64,000 bases of DNA. It comes from Sinorhizobium fredii. GTDB lineage: Bacteria; Pseudomonadota; Alphaproteobacteria; Rhizobiales; Rhizobiaceae. How positions within the stretch are numbered: position 1 is the first letter of the stretch; each line of letters begins with the position of its first letter. The stretch is from assembly GCF_002944405.1 (NCBI RefSeq), contig NZ_CP024310.1:248001-312000 (forward strand), read 5' to 3'. Positions 25,745-34,963 of this stretch are shown piece after piece. The notes below the pieces were generated by a model. The model was not told the origin of the DNA, did no database searches, and saw only the letters and a list, made by a program, of their open reading frames with translations. The translations under genes were made by a program, and so were the position numbers.

Positions 25745-27097
25745 ATGGAAGGGAAAAGGCCGCTCGTTGGCTTTTACGGCGACGATTTCACCGGCTCGTC
25801 GGAAAACCTTGCGCAGTTTCACCGAAACGGGTTGCGAACCAGACTGTATCTGCGGGTTCCTTCGCAGGAGGCGCTGGCGGAAGCAGCTTGCGACCTGGAT
25901 GTCGTGGGATTTGCGGGAACGGCGCGCGCACTGGACAACTCGCAGATCACAGCCGAAGTATTTCCCGCCTTCAAAGCGCTCCAGTCGTTAGGCTGCACGT
26001 TCCTGCAGTACAAGATCTGCTCGACCTTCGATTCAGCCCCGCGGGTCGGCAACTTCGGGTTCGCCGCGGAACAGCTCGCGGGGGGCGGAGGCGAATACGA
26101 CCTGGTTGTCCTGGCTGCAACGCCCGACTTCGGCCGTTACACGGCGTTTGGCAACCACTATGCGAAGTTCGGTTCCGAGATCGTGCGACTGGATCGGCAT
26201 CCGAGCATGTCGAACCATCCGCGTACTCCCATGAAGGAATCTGATCTCCGGCGGCACCTGGCCGACCTGTGCTCGCTCGATTTCGCCAATATATTCCTGC
26301 CGGAGATCCGGAACGAAGCGACACTGTCGGAACGCCTCGAAAATTTTCTTTCCGACGGGAAGGGCGTTGTTTTCGATGGCGTGGACAATCGCGATCTCGA
26401 GAATATTGCCAGCGCGCTATGGGAGCACCACAAAAGCCGGCCGGTTTTCGCGATAGCGGCCCAGGGTCTTGCTCAGGCGCTCGGCAAGCAACTGGCGAAA
26501 CAGAAGAATCCGCTCGATCTTCTCGACGTCGGCACAGCCATCGCACCCGCGTCGAACCTGCTGGTGCTGTCGGGCAGCTGCGCCATTCAGACGGGCCGCC
26601 AGATCGACGCTGCGGTTCAGGCGGGGTGGGCGACGCTCGAACTTAATCCGCTCGAGCTTACCGACAGTAGGGCGGTCGCTCACAAAATCGAAGTCGTCAA
26701 ACCGCAGATCATGGCCCATCTCGCCAATGAGCAGCCGACGATCGTCTACACCGCACGTGGCCACGCGATGGACCGCGACAGGTTCGAGGACATTCCGCCC
26801 CAGCTCATTGGCGAAGCCTATGCCAATCTCATGATCGCGGCCAGAAAGGAGACGGGCGTCCAGCGTGTTGTCCTGGCCGGCGGCGACAGTTCTAGCTACG
26901 CGGTGCGGCAGAGCGCGGCGGAGTCGCTGACCATCAAGGTCTTCGATCGGGTTCAGCACGGTCATCTTTGCGAGCTGATGGGTGGGGGATTGGACGGCCT
27001 CGAGGTTCTCCTCAAAGGAGGTCAGGTCGGCGACGACGATTATTTTATGCGCGTGCTTCACGGCACCGAGAAGCAGCACGAGGAGGCTTTAAGATGA
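25745..27097 (+). CDS. oiaK: Four-carbon acid sugar kinase family protein (DUF1537), candidate 3-oxoisoapionate kinase
   Basis: The 450-residue protein has the N-terminal substrate domain beginning LVGFYGDDFTGSSEN, the DDFTGS motif of the family. It also has KICSTFDSAPRVGNFG and TPDFGRYT. The C-terminal nucleotide domain contains LVLSGSCAIQTGRQI and VVLAGGDSSSYAV near residues 275 and 390. Family members phosphorylate 3-oxo-tetronates, D-threonate or 3-oxoisoapionate. The ATG at 25745 has GGGAGGA 6 bp upstream. ApnO and a RuBisCO-like protein in the same window favour the 3-oxoisoapionate assignment, which remains an inference. Its stop overlaps the start of the second BKACE gene. Confidence 0.75.
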   Translation: MEGKRPLVGFYGDDFTGSSENLAQFHRNGLRTRLYLRVPSQEALAEAACDLDVVGFAGTARALDNSQITAEVFPAFKALQSLGCTFLQYKICSTFDSAPRVGNFGFAAEQLAGGGGEYDLVVLAATPDFGRYTAFGNHYAKFGSEIVRLDRHPSMSNHPRTPMKESDLRRHLADLCSLDFANIFLPEIRNEATLSERLENFLSDGKGVVFDGVDNRDLENIASALWEHHKSRPVFAIAAQGLAQALGKQLAKQKNPLDLLDVGTAIAPASNLLVLSGSCAIQTGRQIDAAVQAGWATLELNPLELTDSRAVAHKIEVVKPQIMAHLANEQPTIVYTARGHAMDRDRFEDIPPQLIGEAYANLMIAARKETGVQRVVLAGGDSSSYAVRQSAAESLTIKVFDRVQHGHLCELMGGGLDGLEVLLKGGQVGDDDYFMRVLHGTEKQHEEALR

Positions 27098-27975
27098 AGA
27101 AGCTTATCCTGGAGGCGCGTATCAACGAGTATGCGATGCGCGACCACAATAGGAACGTTCCTTGGACATCCGACGAGATTGCGGAGACCGCAGCCAGGGT
27201 GCGTGAAGAAGGCGCGTCGATCCTGCACTTCCACGCGCGAACCGTAGACGGTCAACCGTTGAACACGTTCGAAGCCTACGACGAGATCATCCGCAAGGTG
27301 AGGGCGAAATCGGACATTCTCATCCTCCCGACACTGGGCTTCATCTCGAATGACGCCGACGCTCGCAAAAGGATAGACAACGTCGTTCGGCTCGCGGCGG
27401 ATCCGGCAACCAAGCCGGATATCGCGCCGATCGACACCGGCAGCGCGAATCTGGAGAGCTACGACCGGGGCAGCGGAGAGGTATCCTTTGTTGATCGTGT
27501 CTACGCCAACACCACCGACTCGCTCATCCACTATGCTCGCGAGCTAAAGCGAGCGGGCGTCAAGCCCAAGATGGTCAGTTGGTCTGTCGGTTTTACGCGA
27601 CGCGCGCTCATGCTGATGGACATTGGACTAATCGACGAGCCGGGGTACATGCTCTTCCACATGACGGATGGTAAAACCATCACCGGTCATCCCGGCACGA
27701 TCCAGGGCCTAGATGCCCACTTGACGTTCCTGCCTGCGGACCGGCGCATCGAATGGACGGCGAACGTTTTGGGTGGCAACCTCCTCGCGCTCGCCGATGC
27801 GATTGCCAGGCGCGGCGGCCATCTTGCCATGGGAATTGGCGACTACCCCTATCCGGAACTCGACTACCCCCCGAACGAAGTGCTGATCCGGGAAACTGTT
27901 CGTGTCATCCGCGCGGCAGGGCGGGAACCGGCAACTCCGGACGAGGTCCGCGCGATGCTTGAACTGAGTTCCTGA
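27094..27975 (+). CDS. Second BKACE (DUF849) family protein, coupled to the kinase
   Basis: The 293-residue TIM-barrel protein begins KLILEARINEYAMRD and has the His-x-His zinc pair in SILHFHART (about residue 44). It also has APIDTGSANLESY, ITGHPGTIQGLDAH and, at the C-terminus, GGHLAMGIGDYPYPELDYP, again lacking the GLED glutamate. It shares long blocks with the BKACE at 22967-23848, so the two are paralogues. Its ATG overlaps the kinase stop (ATGA) with GAGGAGG upstream, so both proteins should be made in step. A role on a phosphorylated or free 3-oxo sugar acid fits the context but is not established. Confidence 0.87.
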   Translation: MKKLILEARINEYAMRDHNRNVPWTSDEIAETAARVREEGASILHFHARTVDGQPLNTFEAYDEIIRKVRAKSDILILPTLGFISNDADARKRIDNVVRLAADPATKPDIAPIDTGSANLESYDRGSGEVSFVDRVYANTTDSLIHYARELKRAGVKPKMVSWSVGFTRRALMLMDIGLIDEPGYMLFHMTDGKTITGHPGTIQGLDAHLTFLPADRRIEWTANVLGGNLLALADAIARRGGHLAMGIGDYPYPELDYPPNEVLIRETVRVIRAAGREPATPDEVRAMLELSS

Positions 27976-28108
27976 GGCTAGCGTCGCACCATTGTGTCTG
28001 GGCATGGAAGCTATCCCCATGCCCAGGCGCGACTGCCCAGTCTCGCGACGACGAAGTCATGCGTCGTCTCATGTTTGCAAGAGATTCGGTACGGTGGGCT
28101 GCGACCTG

Positions 28109-29104
<996 letters not shown>

Positions 29105-29125
29105 TCATATCCCGCGAGGGAAGCT

Positions 29126-30388
29126 TCAATGGCGGTTGCCGAATTTGGCCAATGCCTGTTTGAGCTCGGGATGGCTCTGCGCGTACGAATCCAAGTCAAT
29201 ACCCTCTCGCGCGGCTTCCCATGCTTGTCGAACGGCTTTGACGCCCGCACCTGGACCTCCTGGATGACTGACGACGCCACCGCCGCAGAGGTACAGGAGA
29301 TCGAGCGTCCTTCCGGTTCGACGATATGTCTCCGGCGCTTGTCCACCCCATTGACCCGAGCAAACGACCGGCATGGGCTTCTCTCCTCCGGTCGCGAAAG
29401 GGGCTACGAGGTCGTGGAAAGACTGGACGAACGAATCGTCGGGCTCCCAATACTTGGTTCCTATGCCGTTGATCTGAAATTGGTCGACGCCGAGCAGCCG
29501 CCAATACTGCTGGTAAACAGAGAAGTTCATCCCCAGGCCGGGGTGGCGGGTGAGAATGTCCCATCCATTACGGTGGGCATGCAGCGCCAGCCTTGAGCGC
29601 TTCCTCAAGAACAGGAAAGCGCCTTGCCCGATAGAGTTTATGTTGATCACGGCCGCGTTTCCGCCGGCATCGGCGACGACGTCATGGTTTCTCATCATGA
29701 CGTCGGGATCGACATGGGAGATGTTGAAGGCATACATTACCTTCTTGCCGGTCCGTTGCTCATGGTCCTTGATAAGAGGCATGATCGCTCTCACCCGCTC
29801 CTCGAGCGGCGAATACGGCGGACCGCAGAGTTTCTCGTCATCCTTGATGAAATCAACGCCCGAGGCGATAAGCTCGCTCACCATCTCGGCCGTTTCGTTG
29901 GGACGCAGGCCAAGCGCCGGCTTGATGATCGTGCCGATCAGAGGGCGATCGATGACGCCTGTCAGCCGCCGCGTCCCCGCTATGCCGAACTGCGGCCCCG
30001 GGTAGGAGGCGCCGAACGCATCCGGCAATTGCATGCGCAAGACACGTATGCCGGTGAAGCCTCGGATCGAGAAGACTCCGCCGATCGTGATCGTCATCAA
30101 GGCGGCAAGATCGTCTCCGACCGCTTCAAGCGGAAAGGCGATGTCGGCTTCCGCCCGCCGATAGGAAGGTCCCGGCGCGTTTTGCGGGATCGAAGGCACG
30201 GAGATCGGGGGGAGCTCACGGACGTCAAGCACGCGGGCGGCGACCCGCGCCTTCAGCTCCGGCGTCTCCCCCGGGAGGTCGACGAACGTGCCCGTCGACT
30301 GGTCGCTGGCGATCTTGCTTGCAAACGAGCGAGGATCGCCGTCGCATTCGATCAGATACGTCATGACGACGCAGTCGTCTCTATTCAT
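29126..30388 (-). CDS. RuBisCO-like protein (form IV), candidate 3-oxoisoapionate-4-phosphate decarboxylase or transcarboxylase/hydrolase
   Basis: The 420-residue protein has the RuBisCO large-subunit fold. Lys156 in GTIIKPALGL corresponds to RuBisCO Lys175. DFIKDDEK supplies Lys182, Asp184 and Glu185, the carbamylated lysine and magnesium ligands. His270 and Arg273 lie in LHAHRNGW, Lys312 is at the loop-6 position, and Ser344 lies in the phosphate-binding CSGQWGG. Many form IV proteins lose these residues; here they are kept. RuBisCO-like proteins of D-apiose pathways decarboxylate or hydrolyse 3-oxoisoapionate 4-phosphate. It is the last gene of the ABC-AKR-MBL operon. No small subunit or phosphoribulokinase is encoded, so carbon fixation is unlikely. 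Confidence 0.85.
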   Translation of the reverse strand: MNRDDCVVMTYLIECDGDPRSFASKIASDQSTGTFVDLPGETPELKARVAARVLDVRELPPISVPSIPQNAPGPSYRRAEADIAFPLEAVGDDLAALMTITIGGVFSIRGFTGIRVLRMQLPDAFGASYPGPQFGIAGTRRLTGVIDRPLIGTIIKPALGLRPNETAEMVSELIASGVDFIKDDEKLCGPPYSPLEERVRAIMPLIKDHEQRTGKKVMYAFNISHVDPDVMMRNHDVVADAGGNAAVININSIGQGAFLFLRKRSRLALHAHRNGWDILTRHPGLGMNFSVYQQYWRLLGVDQFQINGIGTKYWEPDDSFVQSFHDLVAPFATGGEKPMPVVCSGQWGGQAPETYRRTGRTLDLLYLCGGGVVSHPGGPGAGVKAVRQAWEAAREGIDLDSYAQSHPELKQALAKFGNRH

Positions 30389-30421
30389 GTCGTGCTCACT
30401 GTCGTAATCAAAGCAGAAGGA

Positions 30422-31288
30422 TCAAACCCTCGATTGCTCTCCGTCCGCGACGCAGATCTCGACTATCCGCAGTCCGTGATCGCTCAAGCGCGACGGATAG
30501 ATTTCAGCCAATTTTTCCTCATGCACCGGAATGATCCGCCGCTCGTCATTTCCGACGATGCCCAGCATCTCTTCGGCTGCCTCGATCAGCTTCGTCTGGC
30601 TGCCGTTCGCAAGCCCTGGGGGAACGAAACAGGGATCGAGTTGATCGTCGCCGGTGAGGTTTCGGTGGGTGTAGACGACGTCTCCGGACAACACCAGCCT
30701 GTCATCGCCGCCTCCGTTTTGCACCACCACATATTGGGAGCCTGCGGTATGAGTGTCGTGGGCGGGATACAGGTGAATGCCCGGAAGCACATCTTCCCGC
30801 GGTCCTTCGACAAGTTCCAGTCTGCCCTCGATATTCGCCTGGGTAAGATAAAGTATATCGGCGGGGTTCAGCCCGGCCAGCAGCGATCGAAACCGGCGAC
30901 CTTTGGCAAGGATCCACATCCAGGATTCGAGCTCCTTCTTCTGGATGAAGATCTTTGCATTGGGAAAGAACTTCAGGCCGCCGATGTGATCGAAATGGGC
31001 GTGCGTAATGAAGATGTGAGTTACGTCTTCAGACCGGACGCCACATTCGCCCAGGACGATGTCGGGCGACGTCCATCCGGTTACTCCGATCGAGTTCGCT
31101 ATTTCTCCCCCGAAATCGTTCGCATCGTGGCCGACGTCCACCAACGTGACGGCGTCGGCCGTCCTTATCAGGATGTATGCGAATGGCAGATTCATCGTTC
31201 CCTGGTTATGGGCGCCGTAATAAACTCCGCTCACCGGGTGAACAGGGCTCCGGGCATACTCAAGCACCCAAACGGAATGTGCTCCCAT
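30422..31288 (-). CDS. Metallo-beta-lactamase-fold hydrolase, lactonase-like
   Basis: The 288-residue protein starts at the ATG at 31288, with GGAGGAA 5 bp before it. HAHFDHIGG at about residues 96-104 provides the zinc ligands HxHxDH, followed by His in PAHDTHTAGS, Asp in VLSGDVVY and a late His in IPVHEEK. The arrangement is that of N-acyl-homoserine-lactonase-type enzymes, which open lactone rings. It lies between two sugar-dehydrogenase-like AKRs and a RuBisCO-like protein. A sugar-lactone hydrolase, for example for apionolactone, is therefore a reasonable inference; no ApnL-type lactonase was seen. Confidence 0.82.
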   Translation of the reverse strand: MGAHSVWVLEYARSPVHPVSGVYYGAHNQGTMNLPFAYILIRTADAVTLVDVGHDANDFGGEIANSIGVTGWTSPDIVLGECGVRSEDVTHIFITHAHFDHIGGLKFFPNAKIFIQKKELESWMWILAKGRRFRSLLAGLNPADILYLTQANIEGRLELVEGPREDVLPGIHLYPAHDTHTAGSQYVVVQNGGGDDRLVLSGDVVYTHRNLTGDDQLDPCFVPPGLANGSQTKLIEAAEEMLGIVGNDERRIIPVHEEKLAEIYPSRLSDHGLRIVEICVADGEQSRV

Positions 31289-31769
31289 GTCTTTCCTCCA
31301 CGTTTGCCAACATCGGCCCTGCGCAACATCCACTCGCGTCGAATGTCATGGTGCCCAATAGCGCAGATGCCCTTTTCAATTCCAACGAAGCTCTCGACAG
31401 CAACTTCAAGAGCTCGGCACCCTGTCTTCGTAGCGGTGCCTCGAACGCTCTCTGGGCCTGTAAAAGGTCAGAGCGGACCCGGCAAAGATGCCGAGTTACA
31501 TGTTCAGTTGCCGCCAAGCGCCTCCTTCTGTCGCCCCCCTGTCCCACCGAATCCAACATATCGGCGGCACGGCACGACAGCTGGGCGAAGAGTAGGTTCA
31601 TGCCGGGCTCTCTCAAGCCTAGGTGCATGAAGGAAAACAGTGCGAGCACCTCCCCGTAAGCCCTGACCAGGGTCTCCAGTTCTGACCGCTGCTCCTGCAA
31701 TTCAACAGCGTTTGCGACTTCGTTGCAGGAGAACGGAATGAGGTCCCGCCGATAACCCACAACCGTCAC
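31260..31769 (-). CDS. Unrecognised helical protein in the AKR-MBL-RuBisCO-like operon
   Basis: A GTG start at 31769 overlaps the stop of the preceding AKR gene (GTGA), and its stop lies 28 bp inside the following MBL gene. The 169 residues are rich in Leu, Ala, Glu and Arg and should be largely alpha-helical, with a Leu-rich stretch (VRAYGEVLALFSFMHLGLRE) in the first half. It has no signal peptide and no recognised motif. The tight overlaps on both sides argue that it is a genuine gene, perhaps a small regulatory or scaffold protein of the pathway, but the frame could also be chance. Confidence 0.5.
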   Translation of the reverse strand: MTVVGYRRDLIPFSCNEVANAVELQEQRSELETLVRAYGEVLALFSFMHLGLREPGMNLLFAQLSCRAADMLDSVGQGGDRRRRLAATEHVTRHLCRVRSDLLQAQRAFEAPLRRQGAELLKLLSRASLELKRASALLGTMTFDASGCCAGPMLANVEERHGSTFRLGA

Positions 31770-32806
31770 GCCACCGCAGGGAGTGGCGCAGTTGCGGGCA
31801 GCAGACCAGCGGATTGCAGGGCGGTCCAGAATGCGGGCGGAATGCGCTCATTGATCGCCGCCGCGTTCTGATTGACTTCAGCACTGCTTTTCGCTCCCAT
31901 GACAAGTGTGGCCACGGCCGGGTGGGCATATACGAACTGCATGGCGGCAGCCGGCAGGCTCACCCGGTATTCCTCGCACACCGCTTCGATCGATTTGACG
32001 CGGTCGAGGACGGCGGCCGGGACCTTCCCGTAGTCGTATGTCGCCGTTGCGCCAGCGGTTCCGCTGGCCAAAATACCCGAATTGAAGATGCCGCCTGCTA
32101 TGATTGAAACATTTCTCGACAAAAGCTCATCGAAGGCCGAGTGCAGGGGTTCGTGGTTGAGCAATGTGTAGCGTCCGGCCACTAGGGCGCAGTCGATAGG
32201 GAACTCCCGGGAGACGCCGACGACGGAATCCGTTTCATTGACTCCGAGGCCGACCGCCGAGACGCAGCCGGTGGACCGCAGCTCGTCCAGCGCCTTGTAC
32301 CCTGACGCTCGCAACTGATCCCAGTAGAATTCGCTTTGATCGCCGTGCCAGGCGCGCCCGACATCATGGACGAGTAGGACATCGATGTAGTCGAGACCAA
32401 GACGCTGCTGGCTGTCCTCGAACGACCTCATGATTCCGTCGTAGGTGTAGTCGTATGTGTCCAGGAAGGGCAGGGGATCGATCCACTCGATTCCATAGAC
32501 CGTGTCGAGCTTTTTCGTGCGGCTGGCGGGCTTTAGTACACGGCCAACCTTGGTGCTAACGACGACGTCGTCTCGCAGCTTGTTCACTCTCAGGGCATGG
32601 CCCAGAAAATGCTCGGACTTCCCGAAGCCGTACATCGGGGCGCAGTCGAAGTATCGAATGCCGGCAGCGTAACCCGACAGAATCGTCTGCTCGAACTCGT
32701 CGTATGATACGTCCGCGTTGAAGCCCGAAATGGGAACCGTTCCAAGCCCCAGTGAGGTTACCCGCACATTCGATTTACCGAGCGGGCGCTGTGTCAGGTC
32801 CGACAT
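31766..32806 (-). CDS. Aldo/keto reductase, aldose 1-dehydrogenase-like
   Basis: The 346-residue TIM-barrel oxidoreductase has the AKR catalytic set: Asp and Tyr in RYFDCAPMYGFGKSE, Lys in VVVSTKVGRVLK, and His in DVLLVHDVGR. The C-terminal LVMGAKSSAEV binds NAD(P). The length and the inserted segment YDYTYDGIMRSFEDSQQRLG place it with L-fucose/D-threo-aldose and pyridoxal dehydrogenases, which oxidise C1 of sugars to lactones. It closely resembles the upstream AKR (32837-33886) and sits 30 bp from it. Together they could oxidise the imported aldose or two related ones. Confidence 0.88.
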   Translation of the reverse strand: MSDLTQRPLGKSNVRVTSLGLGTVPISGFNADVSYDEFEQTILSGYAAGIRYFDCAPMYGFGKSEHFLGHALRVNKLRDDVVVSTKVGRVLKPASRTKKLDTVYGIEWIDPLPFLDTYDYTYDGIMRSFEDSQQRLGLDYIDVLLVHDVGRAWHGDQSEFYWDQLRASGYKALDELRSTGCVSAVGLGVNETDSVVGVSREFPIDCALVAGRYTLLNHEPLHSAFDELLSRNVSIIAGGIFNSGILASGTAGATATYDYGKVPAAVLDRVKSIEAVCEEYRVSLPAAAMQFVYAHPAVATLVMGAKSSAEVNQNAAAINERIPPAFWTALQSAGLLPATAPLPAVA

Positions 32807-32836
32807 CACAATGTTCCTTTCTTGACTACGAAGCTT

Positions 32837-33886
32837 TCAGGCGGGCGATGCGATGATCGGAGCCGCTTCCGGGATGAGGCCCTTTGCCTTGAGCGCGGAC
32901 CAGAACCCTGGCGGGATCGTCTCGGAAATCGCCTTGACGTTCGCCTCCACATGGGCGGTGCTAAGGGCGCCTTGGACCACCGCAGTGACGGCCGGGTGCG
33001 AGTAGACGAAATGCGTCGCCGCGGTCGCAAGCGAAATGCCAAATTCGCCGCAGACTGCCTCGAGAGCTTCAACGCGCTTCAGGATTTCGGGGCTGGCTGT
33101 CTGATAGTCGTACGTTCGGACCGCAGCCGCACCTTTGCTCCCCTCTGCCAGGACGCCGGAATTGTAGACGCCGCCTGCGATGATTGCGATCCCGCGGCGC
33201 TGAGCCTCGGGGAAAAAGTCTTCAAGAGGCTGATGGTTGAGCAGAGTGTAGCGGCCCGCGACCAACGAGCAATCAAGATCAAATTCGGCTGCGACTTGTA
33301 GAACGGACGCGGTCTCGTTGACGCCGAGCCCTATCGCCTTCACTGCTCCGCTGCTGCGAAGCTCATCGCAGGCCCGATAGCCGCTCTGGCGGAGCTGCGA
33401 GAGGTATAGGTCGTAGCTGTCGCGATGCCAGACGCCGCTGACATCGTGAAGATAGAGAATATCGACGCCATCAACGCCCATGCGCTGCTGGCTGTCCTCG
33501 AATGAACGCATGATCCCGTCGTAGGTGTAGTCGTATTCGTCGACGTAAGGCAGCGGGTCGATCCAGTTGATGCCGTAGAGGCTCTCCGCCCGCTTCGCGC
33601 GGCTCGCTGGCTTGAGGATACGTCCCGCTTTCGTGCTGATGACCACGTCGCCGAGGACGCCGTTCACGCGCAGCACATGACCCAGACTGTGCTCAGATTT
33701 GCCGAGGCCATAGAGCGGCGCCGTATCAAAATACCGCACGCCCAGCTCGTAGGCCTTCATGACCACCGCTTCGAAATTGGTGAAGGGGACGCTCACCCCG
33801 CAACCGCCCAATGGCGAGGTACCAAGACCCAGTGAAGTCAGTTCGACCCCGGTGTTACCGATCTTTCTCTTCTCTAGCACAGTCAT
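32837..33886 (-). CDS. Aldo/keto reductase, aldose 1-dehydrogenase-like
   Basis: From the ATG at 33886 (AAGGTGG upstream) the 349-residue protein has the AKR residues Asp/Tyr in RYFDTAPLYGLGKSEHSLG, Lys in VVISTKAGRILK and His in DILYLHDVSG, plus the same YDYTYDGIMRSFEDSQQRMG insert as its neighbour. It is a paralogue of the AKR at 31766-32806, probably a tandem duplicate that has diverged. It would use NAD(P) to oxidise an aldose to a lactone. It follows the sugar-binding-protein gene after a strong hairpin. Confidence 0.88.
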   Translation of the reverse strand: MTVLEKRKIGNTGVELTSLGLGTSPLGGCGVSVPFTNFEAVVMKAYELGVRYFDTAPLYGLGKSEHSLGHVLRVNGVLGDVVISTKAGRILKPASRAKRAESLYGINWIDPLPYVDEYDYTYDGIMRSFEDSQQRMGVDGVDILYLHDVSGVWHRDSYDLYLSQLRQSGYRACDELRSSGAVKAIGLGVNETASVLQVAAEFDLDCSLVAGRYTLLNHQPLEDFFPEAQRRGIAIIAGGVYNSGVLAEGSKGAAAVRTYDYQTASPEILKRVEALEAVCGEFGISLATAATHFVYSHPAVTAVVQGALSTAHVEANVKAISETIPPGFWSALKAKGLIPEAAPIIASPA

Positions 33887-33907
33887 ATTCCACCTTGATC
33901 TGAGAGT

Positions 33908-33934
33908 GGCGAGCCCGCTGGATGCGGGCTCGCC
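33908..33934 (-). terminator. Strong hairpin between binding-protein and AKR genes
   Basis: GGCGAGCCCGC (33908-33918) and GCGGGCTCGCC (33924-33934) make an 11-bp perfect stem with a 5-nt loop. Its place after the binding-protein stop suggests partial termination or 3' end protection, separating transport from catabolic gene expression. Confidence 0.7.
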
Positions 33935-33942
33935 CATAATAA

Positions 33943-34926
33943 TCACATGTACTTTTTGACGTTTTCTTTGTCCAAGATCAGCCACGGAACGACGTAGTCC
34001 TTCTGTGTGCCCTCCTTCCACTCCATCAGGTCCTTCCATACCTCCGACTGCGGCTTGTAATCCGCGCCGATTACCTGACGCAAAGCAAGATCTACTGCGC
34101 CTTGCCCTTCCGCCCTGGCATACTTGTAAAGGGTGACCGCCATTTCGCCGTTCTCGACGGCGCGTTTTGCGTCCGGGATGCCGTCGATCGCAATGACCGG
34201 AACCTTGCTGAGATCAACATTGGCTGCCTTCATGGCTTCAATGGCGCCGAGCGCCATCTCGTCGTTCTCGGCGAGCACGCCATTGATCTGGCCGGGATAG
34301 GCGGAGAGCCAGTTCTCCATGAGAGCCTGGCCCTCGGCGCGGCTCCAGTTGCCGCTCTTGTCGGCGATCATCTTGAGGTTCGAATGCGCTTCGAGCCCGG
34401 CGTCGACGCCGGCGCGACGTTCAATCTGGGCCGACTGGCCGATAGGCCCTTCCATCAGGACCAGATTGCCGCCGCTCGGGAGGCGCTTCGCCATTTCCTC
34501 GGCGATGATCCTGCCGCCTTCGCGGTCGTCGACGATAATCGACGCGGTATAGTTTTTCGACGAGGTTTTGAGCGCGGAGACGATCACCGGAACCTTTGCC
34601 TCGGCCGCCTTGTCGATGGCCGGGGCCGAAGCCTCGAGATCGAACGGGGCCATGATGATCGCATTGAACTGCTGGGTCAGCGCGGTATCGATCTGGTTGG
34701 CCTGGATCAGCGGATCGTATTTGCCATCAAAAACCGTGATCTCGACCTTGCCCTCCTTGACGGCAGGGTGGTTCTGGATCTCCGTGGACCAGGCCTTCAT
34801 GTATTCGCCCGCCTCGCCGAAAGAAAGCGCAGCAATACGGATCTTTTCCTGGGCTGCGGCGAGGCTCGCACTCAGCAGCATCGTCGAGGCTGCGATCGCG
34901 GCAATGAATGTACGTCTGTTAATCAT
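33943..34926 (-). CDS. Periplasmic sugar-binding protein of third ABC transporter
   Basis: The 327-residue protein has a signal peptide (MINRRTFIAAIAASTMLLSA, cleavage near AAAQE) and a type 1 periplasmic-binding fold: FNAIIMAPFDLEASAPAIDK, VLMEGPIGQSAQIERR, NGVLAENDEMALGAIEAMKA and VIAIDGIPDA. These are typical of ribose/galactose-type binders. GGAGGA lies a few bases before the ATG. Given the downstream AKR, lactonase-like and RuBisCO-like genes, D-apiose is a plausible ligand, inferred only from context. Confidence 0.93.
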   Translation of the reverse strand: MINRRTFIAAIAASTMLLSASLAAAQEKIRIAALSFGEAGEYMKAWSTEIQNHPAVKEGKVEITVFDGKYDPLIQANQIDTALTQQFNAIIMAPFDLEASAPAIDKAAEAKVPVIVSALKTSSKNYTASIIVDDREGGRIIAEEMAKRLPSGGNLVLMEGPIGQSAQIERRAGVDAGLEAHSNLKMIADKSGNWSRAEGQALMENWLSAYPGQINGVLAENDEMALGAIEAMKAANVDLSKVPVIAIDGIPDAKRAVENGEMAVTLYKYARAEGQGAVDLALRQVIGADYKPQSEVWKDLMEWKEGTQKDYVVPWLILDKENVKKYM

Positions 34927-34963
34927 ATTCTCCTCCGATTGTTCTTGTTGCTATTGACAACTG

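Noticed and set aside
29624..31630. 668-codon plus-strand frame across the RuBisCO-like and MBL genes
   Set aside because: Antisense to two well-supported genes; composition is typical of a shadow frame.
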